Of a DNA stretch of 64,000 nt, positions 28,094-37,313 are shown piece by piece (positions within the stretch are counted from its first letter, which is position 1; the number at the start of each line of letters is the position of its first letter). The DNA comes from Schizochytrium sp. CCTCC M209059 (taxonomy: Eukaryota; Sar; Bigyra; Thraustochytrida; Thraustochytriidae): positions 62,001-126,000 of the forward strand of contig KN805371.1 in NCBI GenBank assembly GCA_000818945.1, given 5' to 3'. The notes beneath the pieces were generated by a model that saw only the letters and a program-made list of their open reading frames with translations, was not told the origin of the DNA and ran no database searches. The position numbers and the translations under genes were made by a program.

Positions 28094-29350
28094 ATGGCGC
28101 ACGTTATGGTCGCGCCGGCGCAGGCGCCGGCGGTCGACTTGATCGGCAACACGAACACCTGGCAAGGCCAGCAGTTCAACTGGCAGATTTCGAGCGCCGG
28201 ACGTGGGCTCAACAGCTGCATTTCCATCTTCCGGGTGTCCGGCATCCCCGAGGGCGTGCCGCTCTCGATCCTCAAAGTGAGCCTCTTTTCTCTCGCAAAT
28301 GTGGGCGAAAACGAGGAGTTCATCGCCAGCGCGAGCGTCCCTGCAAATGTACTACATTCCAAAGTGGATGCCGCCTGCGTGAAGGACCTTGTCCTTTCCG
28401 GAAGGACGCACGTCATGGTTAATTGGATTGCTTACCTTCGTCAATCCGGAGGCCGCGTTCTGATCTTCATCGAGCAAGGCTCGGTTGCAAAAAGGAATGC
28501 TTCCAACGGTCCGAGCGGCAAGTATCTCCGTGTCCGTCTCGACTTCAAGTGTGACGGCCACAGTCATGCGCTGCAAGGTCAGACAGACATTCATTGGCAG
28601 ACGAACTTGACCAATGGTCTGAAGAAGCGCTACAAGGATCATCTTGCCAAGTTCCGCGAGGTATACAATGTGCATTGCGTCCGTACGATCAACAACGTCA
28701 TCGCGGAAGGCAAGATGCATCCGCAAAGTCCTTGCGACCAATATGGCAACATCAAATACCTCTGCGAGCATCTTGACGTTGTAGAAGATTACCTCTTGGA
28801 TCACTCGCAAAGTAAAATCGATGCACCTCTGGTGAATCAAATTGAAAAGTTCATGCTGAGTTGCGAAAATAACACGCACGGGACGCTCAACTCAGTCAGT
28901 TTCGCAACCGTTGGCTCTGCGGTCGATACTGCAGGCAATGAGGACACTGACTTAAAACTAGAAGCCTCTTTGATCACGAGCGAACAAATGCCCTCTTTTG
29001 AGGCGAACGAGGTTTCGTCAGAAAGCGAGGAGTTCGTGGAGACATCTTCGTGGTTTTCACTCAACATCTATGGTCACGACATGCCAGCGTCCCCGCAGGA
29101 GCCGAACTCTGAAATGCGAATTCCCACCATGCCGTCCGAGTTAAGCGATCTGCAAGAGATGGATGATCCTTCTCTTCTTGCGGAATTCGACAATTTGGTT
29201 GATCTCGTAGCCGATAGTAGACCCGAGGCTCTAGCAAGACTTATCTTTTCTGATGGCAAGGCCATTAAGCCGACGTATGGTCAGAAGCGTCCCATTCAAG
29301 ATCAGGATGAACTGCGACCCTCAATGAAGGAACGTCGCTTCGGTCATTAA
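28094..29350 (+). CDS. Putative nuclear regulator family, member 3 (unknown)
   Basis: A 418-residue paralogue of the genes at 23164 and 26041. The ATG at 28094 (GAGACCATGG) aligns with the member 2 start. Conserved blocks: LIGNTNTWQGQQFNWQ, FRVSGIPEGVPLSILKVSLF, THVMVNWIAYLRQS then VLIFIEQGSV, GKYLRVRLDFKC, TDIHWQTNLTNG, and RTINNVIAEGKMHPQSPCDQ then YGNIKYLCEHL. The tail is acidic (LSDLQEMDDPSLLAEFDNLV) and ends with GQKRPIQDQDELRPSMKERR. No membrane segment, signal peptide or enzyme motif. The three same-strand copies within 6.2 kb show tandem expansion with strong divergence of the tails. Role as a transcription factor or cofactor is inferred. Confidence 0.75.
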   Translation: MAHVMVAPAQAPAVDLIGNTNTWQGQQFNWQISSAGRGLNSCISIFRVSGIPEGVPLSILKVSLFSLANVGENEEFIASASVPANVLHSKVDAACVKDLVLSGRTHVMVNWIAYLRQSGGRVLIFIEQGSVAKRNASNGPSGKYLRVRLDFKCDGHSHALQGQTDIHWQTNLTNGLKKRYKDHLAKFREVYNVHCVRTINNVIAEGKMHPQSPCDQYGNIKYLCEHLDVVEDYLLDHSQSKIDAPLVNQIEKFMLSCENNTHGTLNSVSFATVGSAVDTAGNEDTDLKLEASLITSEQMPSFEANEVSSESEEFVETSSWFSLNIYGHDMPASPQEPNSEMRIPTMPSELSDLQEMDDPSLLAEFDNLVDLVADSRPEALARLIFSDGKAIKPTYGQKRPIQDQDELRPSMKERRFGH

Positions 29351-29588
29351 CTCGTACGCGCATACGAGAAATTTCCAGCCAGCATTCTTGCGTTATATTG
29401 TCCCGAAAATGTGCGACGTGCCACCTTTTCCTCTTCTTTTTCCTTTCGTCCTTTCCTGTGCCTAATTTTTAGACGTCCTTGCTGCAAATGACTTCTTCCT
29501 CCTATCAGAATCGGACCCATATGAGTGGTTAGGAGAGAATAAAGATTCGCCGCGGGACCGATGAAGAACGCAGTTCTATACCCAAAGT
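29351..29588. other. Intergenic
   Basis: 3' flank of the third paralogue. AATAAAG occurs near 29537. Nothing else seen. Confidence 0.4.
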
Positions 29589-29713
29589 TGGGGGCGGGGG
29601 GGGGGGGGGGCGGGGGGTTTCTTCGTTTTTCTTTCCCCTTTTTTCTCCGTTTTTTCCTACGGCTGCGCGTTTCTTCGTTTTTCTTTCCCCTTTTTTCTCC
29701 GTCTTTTCCTACG
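29589..29713. repeat. G-run and 44-bp direct repeat
   Basis: A near-pure G tract (29589-29617) with three interruptions could form a G-quadruplex. It is followed by two nearly identical 44-bp pyrimidine-rich copies (29618-29661 and 29670-29713) differing at about one base. Confidence 0.9.
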
Positions 29714-30079
29714 TTCCTTCCTTTCGTTCCGAGCCCTTCTAATCATTCGTCTCTTTCCCTCCCTTCTGCTTGTCTCGTACGGCAAGAAAAAATTATACGT
29801 TGAAATGTTTGTTGTTGTGTTTCAAGTTCGTTTTGCTGTCCACCCCTTGTGTCGAGCAAACCAAAGGAAATTGAAAAGCTTGCCATGGTAAATGGTTTCA
29901 TAAGATGAATGTCATGCTCTTGCCCAAGCCCCCGAGATAGTTCATCAATGCACAAGCGGCTCGGCACTCAAAGTAATGCGCTTGCTTCAAATTTGTCAAT
30001 GTCAGTTTCAACGAGCTGATTCGACCCGGCCTCTTGTCCATTCTTGTGCTTGCACATGTTTGTTTTGATGGATAATGAT
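29714..30079. other. Intergenic between convergent genes
   Basis: About 370 bp between the third paralogue and the prolyl hydroxylase 3' end. No gene seen. Confidence 0.5.
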
Positions 30080-31762
30080 TTAGCTGATGGTGGCAATCTT
30101 TTCCTTGCCCTTATCCTTGTCATTGGCAGTAAAAGAAAAGATGCGCTCCGTGCCGCCCTTGACGAGTGCGAAAAAGCTGTGGCCATGATAGGTAGTCATG
30201 GGTGAGTATTCACCGGGCCCAAGCACAACCTGAAAAACCCCCTTGTCGGAGCCATCATCCCAAAAGAGCTCGACGGCTTCCTCTCGCGCGTTGTGAAAGC
30301 GCATTTCGATACCCTTGGAGTTGGCCAGCTTTCCGTCCTTTGCCTGGTCTTTGCGCGGCTTAGGACGGTTCCAAATCCACACGTTTGCACTGTACTTGGT
30401 GCCTTTAATGACGGGACATCCGCCGTGCAGGCTTAGTTTGTCGAGTGATCCATCAGCCTCTTGACTGTAAAAAAGTACAGCGTTGCCGGCCTTTGGCTCT
30501 GAGCGGAGCGCCGTTGACGATGTGTTGCAGACCCACTCAGCGTCACTCTGCGCAATGTAGCCGGCGGTCCGCTCCGTGCCCGGCTTGACCAGTTGCTCGC
30601 CATTGTAACCCTCGTGCGTCTTGGAAAGCGGAAAGACCGTATGGCCGCCCTCTTCGACGTCGGTCAGATACAAAAAGACGGTGGCAAAACGGTTGGTGCC
30701 GTTGTTGATTTTAGGGTCATGGCCGTCGTAGGCCTTTTCGGCAAACCAATCGGTGTGCGGCTTGTACCATTCTGTAAGGTTGTAACGGAGGACCTGTACG
30801 GCGTCGGCCATGTCGGATTGGAACTCCATACCGAGCAGGTCGAAGCTACGTTTCTGGACCTTGCGCGCGGCCCACGAGTGAAAGTCCCACGCTGTGCTGC
30901 TCGTGCGGGTTTTGTCACGCCAGCCTGCAAAACCAACCTCGCTCGGTTTCAGCAGCTCGCGATTGTGCTCGAGAATGGCATCCATTTCTTCCGGAGACAT
31001 GAAGTTTTCCACGGTAAAGACACGCGGCGACATGCTGAGCTGCCGTAGCGCGATGGGCTTGCCTGGTACGGGGCTTTCCACGCTGTCCGGGTGCCAGACA
31101 CTGCCAACTTTGGCCAGAGGCCAGACAAAGTTGAGTCCTTGGGGAACCACGTACGTTCGCTGGCCATCCTCAATGTCGAAGAAGGAGAGCACGCGTCGGC
31201 CGCGATCCGTGAAAAGCTTGGCTCCCAGTTCGGGTTCGCATACTTGTACAGCAGCTTTTTCGTCTCCATTAGTGACCTTTGACAGAATCTCGGGTAGCGC
31301 CAGACAGGCGTCGCGGATAAGCGCGTCAAGGCCCGGGTAGTCGGCGGAGGATTTCGATAGACCCTCGCTGAGCCCGTCGCCGTTAAAGTGAACGGTAAAC
31401 TGCACCGAAGGTTCGCGTTTAGTATCCTGCGAATACACGTTTATCGACTCGCGCTTGAAGCCACCGCGCGTCAGCAGCGAGAGACCTGTGGCGTCCTCCA
31501 CTGCAATGACCACCTCCTCTGGAAAAAAATCCACGACGGCAGCCTTGGTTTTCGGATCGTGTTGGAGCACGAGGGCCACAACGCCGGCGAGGGCTGCCAC
31601 GAGCGCTGCGAACATAAGCATGGACTTGGCTAGGATTGCGCCTTCGCCGGGCCCCGCAACATTTTTGCGAACGGTCCTGTCGCCGCTCGGCTCTGCTGCT
31701 GCGGCAGCTGTGTCCTTGGGGACGGCCCCGTTCTTGCGGTCCTTTTGCATTTCCGCCGCCAT
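30080..31762 (-). CDS. Prolyl 4-hydroxylase, membrane-anchored, with C-terminal VHL beta-like domain
   Basis: A 560-residue 2-oxoglutarate/Fe(II) dioxygenase. A short polar N-terminus precedes one membrane helix (about 47-65), giving a likely type II protein of the secretory pathway, as in P4H-TM and plant P4Hs. The catalytic domain (about 245-465) shows FTVENFMSPEEMDAIL, RTSSTAW, the iron ligands His336 and Asp338 in YKPHTDWF, TVFLYLTDVEEGGHTVFP, distal His446 and the 2OG-binding Lys456 in HGGCPVIKGTKYSANVWIW. After a short linker, residues about 484-540 read MRFHNAREEAVELFWDDGS then VVLGPGEYSPMTTYHGHSFF. This follows the VHL beta-domain pattern (N...V.L.W.D ... LPPG....HSYRGHLWLF), with Trp501 and His528 at the VHL Trp88 and His115 positions. 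No elongin-binding alpha domain follows. The hydroxylase call is firm; the VHL-like call is by eye. Confidence 0.88.
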   Translation of the reverse strand: MAAEMQKDRKNGAVPKDTAAAAAEPSGDRTVRKNVAGPGEGAILAKSMLMFAALVAALAGVVALVLQHDPKTKAAVVDFFPEEVVIAVEDATGLSLLTRGGFKRESINVYSQDTKREPSVQFTVHFNGDGLSEGLSKSSADYPGLDALIRDACLALPEILSKVTNGDEKAAVQVCEPELGAKLFTDRGRRVLSFFDIEDGQRTYVVPQGLNFVWPLAKVGSVWHPDSVESPVPGKPIALRQLSMSPRVFTVENFMSPEEMDAILEHNRELLKPSEVGFAGWRDKTRTSSTAWDFHSWAARKVQKRSFDLLGMEFQSDMADAVQVLRYNLTEWYKPHTDWFAEKAYDGHDPKINNGTNRFATVFLYLTDVEEGGHTVFPLSKTHEGYNGEQLVKPGTERTAGYIAQSDAEWVCNTSSTALRSEPKAGNAVLFYSQEADGSLDKLSLHGGCPVIKGTKYSANVWIWNRPKPRKDQAKDGKLANSKGIEMRFHNAREEAVELFWDDGSDKGVFQVVLGPGEYSPMTTYHGHSFFALVKGGTERIFSFTANDKDKGKEKIATIS

Positions 31763-32034
31763 CTTGTTCTCCCGCTCGATCTTCCCAACCCTGTCTGGCC
31801 CTTCGACCCGTCACGCCGCCTCCGCGCGGGGCGCCGCCAGGTCCGGTTCGGGCCGGCCTTCCCTTCACTCCGTCGCGGCGCCGAGGTTCGAGATCTTTGT
31901 TTTTGCCAGTCTGTCCCCGACGGCGACCTCTGCGTTGCCGTGTAAATACTACACAATGCCGCCCCAGGCCTACAGCCTACATGTATTAATTCCTCACCGC
32001 TCCATGCGGGAGTACTGGGACTCGCCGAGGGTCC

Positions 32035-32044
32035 NNNNNNNNNN
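32035..32044. other. Assembly gap, 10 N
   Basis: Ten unknown bases; probably a scaffold join of unknown true size. Confidence 1.
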
Positions 32045-32299
32045 ATCCCGGTAGGCGCACATCGGGTACGCGTAGACGGCGGAGTTTTGCAAGTCCGGCT
32101 CGTCGCCCTTCTCGCGCGCCGTCTTGCTCTTCAACGCGCGCCTTCATGCATGCATGTATGTATGTACGTATGTATGTAATATATACACGTATGGCGACGG
32201 TCCTCTCCACGCCCAAGCTCGAGCACAACGCAGACGCAGATACAGCCTGAGACGCGGGCAGAGGCGAGCCCCTCCGCAGGCTTTGCGTCCAGGCAAACG

Positions 32300-32355
32300 A
32301 TGCGATGAGATGCGATGCGATGCGATGCGATGCGATGCGATGCGATGCGAAGCGA
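32300..32355. repeat. (ATGCG)n five-base microsatellite
   Basis: About 11 units, with ATGAG and AAGCG variants at the ends. Confidence 0.95.
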
Positions 32356-34543
32356 TGTGAAGCGGAGGTCGCACCTTCGGCAGTCACTCGGCTCTCTCCT
32401 CCTCGCATACCGAAGTTCCTGTCGCCGGACGGACAAGCAGGTGAACTAGGCAGGCCGCTGCCGCGCGTCGGCGGAACGGCGCAGTCGCGCACCACGACGT
32501 ACGCGCGCGCCTCGAAGACGAGCCTCGCGGCGCGTCTGCGGTACGTACACGTACGGCTCTCCTCCTGGTGGCTCCGTCCGTGGCGTAGCGACGCCTTTTC
32601 ATTCATCAAAGGCCAGGTATAAGAACACCAAGGTAGGTAGGTCCCGGTCGCCATAAACGTCGTGGTCCCGGCGCGCGCGAAAGATAGATATAGATAGGAA
32701 GCGAGTGACTCGGAAAGAAGTCGCTGTGGCGCAGCTGAGGGGCGGAAAGCGGTCCGTGCGCGGCCGTTCTCTCGGGAACGGAACGCGAGAGCGGCGCCGT
32801 CGCTGCCGGCCGCGCCGCGCCGCGCCGCGCCGCGCCGGCTTGCGCAGCGTGCGTGCGTGGCTCCGCGTCCGCGTGCGGGCTCCGACCGTTTCCGCGCGCA
32901 GCTGACGCCCGCCCACGCTGGGTGAAGCGACGTTCGAGCCGCGAGAGGGCCGAGTGGGAAAGTGCGCGAGACAGTCCCGATCTCGCCGGCAAGCGCAGCC
33001 AAGACCAAAACACAGCGCCGCGGAAACGCCGTGGCATCGCGGCGGCGGCGTGTTGCATGCTCGCTTTGTCTTGCTTGCTTTGCTTGCGGTGCTTGCGATG
33101 CTTGCGTGCACGTGTGCGCGCTGAGAGGTCGAGCCTGGTCAGCGTGGAACCAAAGTGCAACGCACCACTCTGGGCAGGGCAGTGCAGGCTAGGCCCGGAA
33201 AGCTAAAAGATACTTACAAGTTTCCACCATTCGCGTGGTTTGCTCTGCTCTAGTCTGCTTTGCTCTGCGTTGACGCTGCTGCAGCCTTCAAGTTCAAGTC
33301 GAGGCGGCGTGCATCTTCCTCTACTTCTCCGGCAGGAGGAAGGACAGGACCGACCGCCTTGCACGCTATCCCGCTGCGCGAACCGGGCCTTGTTGCGCGC
33401 AGGGTTCCGCAAGGCGCTCTCAAGCTGACGCCGGAACGAACGAAGGATTGAGTGAAGGAAGCGGGCGAGCGAGCGGGCGAGCGAGGGAGCGAGGGAGGGA
33501 GGTAGGGCCCGACGCGAGGCGCGCAGCGAGGTTTCAAGTTGCCGTCCCGCAGAAGATAGAAAATCCTTCCGCCGGCAGCAGGGCGAGGGCGCAGGAGCCT
33601 TTTTCCGAGCAGAGCAACCAACTGACCGGCGATGGCGCATCGCCGACGAATGAATAAAGAATCTGAACCATGGAACGCAACATAGTGGCGACCTGCAACA
33701 AAATTTGCAGCGCAGGAGTTTCATGATTCCCGACAGGCTGTACATTCTGGAGACCGACCGACCGTCCGACGGATCCACGCGCGAGAGGCAGGGCTGCAGC
33801 GAAAAGGTAAGAAGGGTCGAGGTGTTCTTTGAAAAGACGCTGGCCCGGAGCTTGATTCGCCAGCCAGCGACACGGATTTCGACGGTACGGTCCATCTGCA
33901 CGTGGATCTGTCCTTGCGGCGCGGCCGGATGATGCGTGCCAAGATCCAAATCTGCGTGGCCCCATGAAACTCACCCCAACGTCCGCTCCGGGAGGATCAT
34001 TCCATTGCCAGCTGCCACTGCCGCGTGTACACTCGCACTGACCAACTCCTGCTGCAAAAGATACTGAACGAGGAAGGAGATGCGCGGAAAAGTGCGGCTC
34101 GAGGAAGCGCGGTCGGTCGCCGACCGCGCGAGAACGAGGTCGATCTGCGCACCCGCCGAACATCATGGTGCCCAAAGGTTCTTTTGGAGGGCTCTCAACT
34201 GCAAGATGCACGAGTTCGGGGCGGATTCTCGAACCCGAACCCGTCCCCGCGCGTGAGCTGGCTGCTCCTGCTGGCCGCACGGTTGCAGAAATCCGCTGCC
34301 GCACCGCTAGCCTGCTGAGCGAGCGAGGAATGATCGGCGGGCGGGCGTGCGTGCGTACCTGCAGTGCCTGCCGCGACCGATTCTTGCGGCCGCCGTGGTC
34401 GCGACGGCAACATGGAGCGCGTTGAAACTGCTCGCTTGTCTCGCGCGGACTGCGGCCGTAAAGAACCCGAAGTGATCCACTTCGGACGACTTCCTGCGAC
34501 CAGCGTTCCTGTCAGTGAGCTCGGCTTGTGCTCGCTTGCTGTC

Positions 34544-36621
34544 GTGTCGCGCGCGGTGCTCGCGCCCGCTCGCTCGGGTGCACGCACCAGCACGCGGCGG
34601 CGCGTGTCCGCTCAGAGCCGAGGCTTGCAAGATCTTCGAGCCGCCATCGGCAGCGGGCTGCGCTGGCAGCCTGCGCCGAGGCCGGTCCGGACGTTTGTTT
34701 CCTGGGGCGCCCTCGCGCACGGGTTGGTGGGTGGGTGGGTGGGGCCTCGGAAGCAGCCCGGATCGGGTTTCATGGTTTTCAAGATGTTGAATTCAGGCAT
34801 GAATGAACCTGCACGCATTTTGTTGCTCAACTTGGATCTTCGCTGCGACACGACCTCCATGTCTCGCGTTCCTGCGCCTCGGCGCTGCAAACCTCGCGCA
34901 GGGCCGTCGTCTGCAGCTCCAGCTGGCGTGGCTGTCGTGTATCGCAGCAAGCTCGCTGCGTGTAACGTCCACGTGCGAGGAAGATGCGCAGGGCGCCCTC
35001 TGCTTCACCGCCTGCGCCGAATCGATCGGCCCCGGCGTCGTCGAAGGCTGCCCTCCAAAAAGCCGCGGTTTCGTTCATTCGCGCCCGGGCCTTCCGAGTC
35101 GCGGCCGCAGCCCTTCCCGCTCTCCGTTTCGCCTGCGCTCCTCCCCGCGTACATCCCGAGCTCCGTCTTCGCCATCCTTTGTTCTGCTCTGCTCTGCTCT
35201 GCTCTGCTCCGGCGCCGCTCTCGCTGGGACGCTCAACGCGCGTCCCAGTCGACGCCTCGCCTGCGTCCCCTCTGCGCGGCCGGGCTTCCTTTCGCCGTCT
35301 CCGGCCTCACTGTGCGCGTGCAGGATTCTTCACTTCGGCGCCGCGCGCTCAAGTGAACTTCCCGCCCCCTCTTAGCTGGCTGTTCGGCTGGTCCTACCGC
35401 CGATCTTTTCTGTTGTTCGCCAAGATCGATCGACTGGCCCCTCCCTCCATCCGCCTGCAACGCTGCTGCGCCCAGGCGGTCGATGCCCGCGTGAAGTCAA
35501 GCTCGCCGCCGCGCCGAGCTCCGTCCGGTTCAGCCCCGTCCGGGTCCGCGAGTCGACGCCCTGCGCAGCGCAGCCCGGAGCGGTGTCGCGCGCGGTGCTC
35601 GCGCCCGCTCGCTCGGGTGCACGCACCAGCACGCGGCGGCGCGTGTCCGCTCAGAGCCGAGGCTTGCAAGATCTTCGAGCCGCCATCGGCAGCGGGCTGC
35701 GCTGGCAGCCTGCGCCGAGGCCGGTCCGGACGTTTGTTTCCTGGGGCGCCCTCGCGCACGGGTTGGTGGGTGGGTGGGTGGGGCCTCGGAAGCAGCCCGG
35801 ATCGGGTTTCATGGTTTTCAAGATGTTGAATTCAGGCATGAATGAACCTGCACGCATTTTGTTGCTCAACTTGGATCTTCGCTGCGACACGACCTCCATG
35901 TCTCGCGTTCCTGCGCCTCGGCGCTGCAAACCTCGCGCAGGGCCGTCGTCTGCAGCTCCAGCTGGCGTGGCTGTCGTGTATCGCAGCAAGCTCGCTGCGT
36001 GTAACGTCCACGTGCGAGGAAGATGCGCAGGGCGCCCTCTGCTTCACCGCCTGCGCCGAATCGATCGGCCCCGGCGTCGTCGAAGGCTGCCCTCCAAAAA
36101 GCCGCGGTTTCGTTCATTCGCGCCCGGGCCTTCCGAGTCGCGGCCGCAGCCCTTCCCGCTCTCCGTTTCGCCTGCGCTCCTCCCCGCGTACATCCCGAGC
36201 TCCGTCTTCGCCATCCTTTGTTCTGCTCTGCTCTGCTCTGCTCTGCTCCGGCGCCGCTCTCGCTGGGACGCTCAACGCGCGTCCCAGTCGACGCCTCGCC
36301 TGCGTCCCCTCTGCGCGGCCGGGCTTCCTTTCGCCGTCTCCGGCCTCACTGTGCGCGTGCAGGATTCTTCACTTCGGCGCCGCGCGCTCAAGTGAACTTC
36401 CCGCCCCCTCTTAGCTGGCTGTTCGGCTGGTCCTACCGCCGATCTTTTCTGTTGTTCGCCAAGATCGATCGACTGGCCCCTCCCTCCATCCGCCTGCAAC
36501 GCTGCTGCGCCCAGGCGGTCGATGCCCGCGTGAAGTCAAGCTCGCCGCCGCGCCGAGCTCCGTCCGGTTCAGCCCCGTCCGGGTCCGCGAGTCGACGCCC
36601 TGCGCAGCGCAGCCCGGAGCG
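34544..36621. repeat. Perfect tandem duplication, 1,039 bp x 2
   Basis: Copy 1 is 34544-35582 and copy 2 is 35583-36621, directly adjacent. Every open frame inside (for example the 190-codon frame at 34803 and 35842) recurs unchanged 1,039 bp later, and I found no difference by eye. The unit includes a (TGCTC)n run (35183-35209 and 36222-36248) and no recognisable gene. A very recent duplication or an assembly artefact are both possible. Confidence 0.93.
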
Positions 36622-37313
36622 GACCAGAGCGGAGCGGCTGGCCGAGCGCAGGCCTCCTTACAGTTAAGAAGCCCGGCGGGTCTCGATCGCGGCGCGCGTC
36701 TTCACGGCGGCGGACGGATCCTGCGCCCGCAGAGGAGGGGGCTGGGGAGCGCTGTGGGGCAGGGGGGCCGGGAGGAGAGGGTGTGCGCCGGACGCGGGGC
36801 GAGCAGAAGTGACTGCGGGGAGGTGGGCGGGCTGGAGACCGACTCGACTCGACTCAACTCGACTCGACTCGACGCGATGCGATAAGGTAAGATAAGATAA
36901 GATAAGATAAGATTTGATGCGATGCGAGGCGAGGCGAGGCGAGGCGGCTGGGATTCGGGCGGGTCGGGCTCGCAGCAGAACCGCAACGCCCCGCGCCAAG
37001 AAGAAGAACAAAAGCCAAGCGAGGAGAGAAGCATAAACGAAGGAAGGAAAAAGGTGCGTGACATACGTGGAGAGAGGAGGCAAGGTAGGCTCGTAATCTT
37101 TTTGAGCAGAAGAGCATGGATTGAGCTGAAGAGCATGGATTGAGCCTGGATCGAGCAGAGCATGCTCGCCGCTTTACTTGAGTCCAGGCGATAGCGCAAA
37201 CGACACGGGAGGAAAGCGGCCAATCGAATGGCGCCTTTGATTGTCTTGAGCATGAGCATGAACAACCAGAGAACTAACCGACAAGGAATCAACTCAAATC
37301 AGCCGCAAGGAAA
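36622..37313. other. Upstream region of formate dehydrogenase
   Basis: Holds the five-base repeat block at 36841-36945 and the formate dehydrogenase promoter. No clear TATA box; no gene seen. Confidence 0.5.
36841..36945. repeat. Compound five-base microsatellite
   Basis: Runs of CTCGA, then TAAGA, then GATGC/GAGGC units follow one another, all in five-base register. This looks like one repeat locus that has drifted through several unit sequences. Confidence 0.9.

Larger units (their letters stand above)
31763..34543. other. Long intergenic stretch, no supported gene
   Basis: Upstream of the prolyl hydroxylase. It contains a 10-N gap, TATG runs (about 32152-32180), a GCCGC five-base run (about 32807-32840) and GC-rich low complexity. 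Open frames have no recognisable product. Confidence 0.5.

Noticed and set aside
34364..35356. Plus-strand frame of 330 codons and its copy at 35583-36395
   Set aside because: Lies in the duplicated non-coding unit; Arg/Ala/Pro-rich low complexity with a CTCTG microsatellite, and no conserved sequence.
34544..36621. Transposon or LTR pair
   Set aside because: The copies are directly adjacent with no internal region, no terminal repeats and no target-site duplication.
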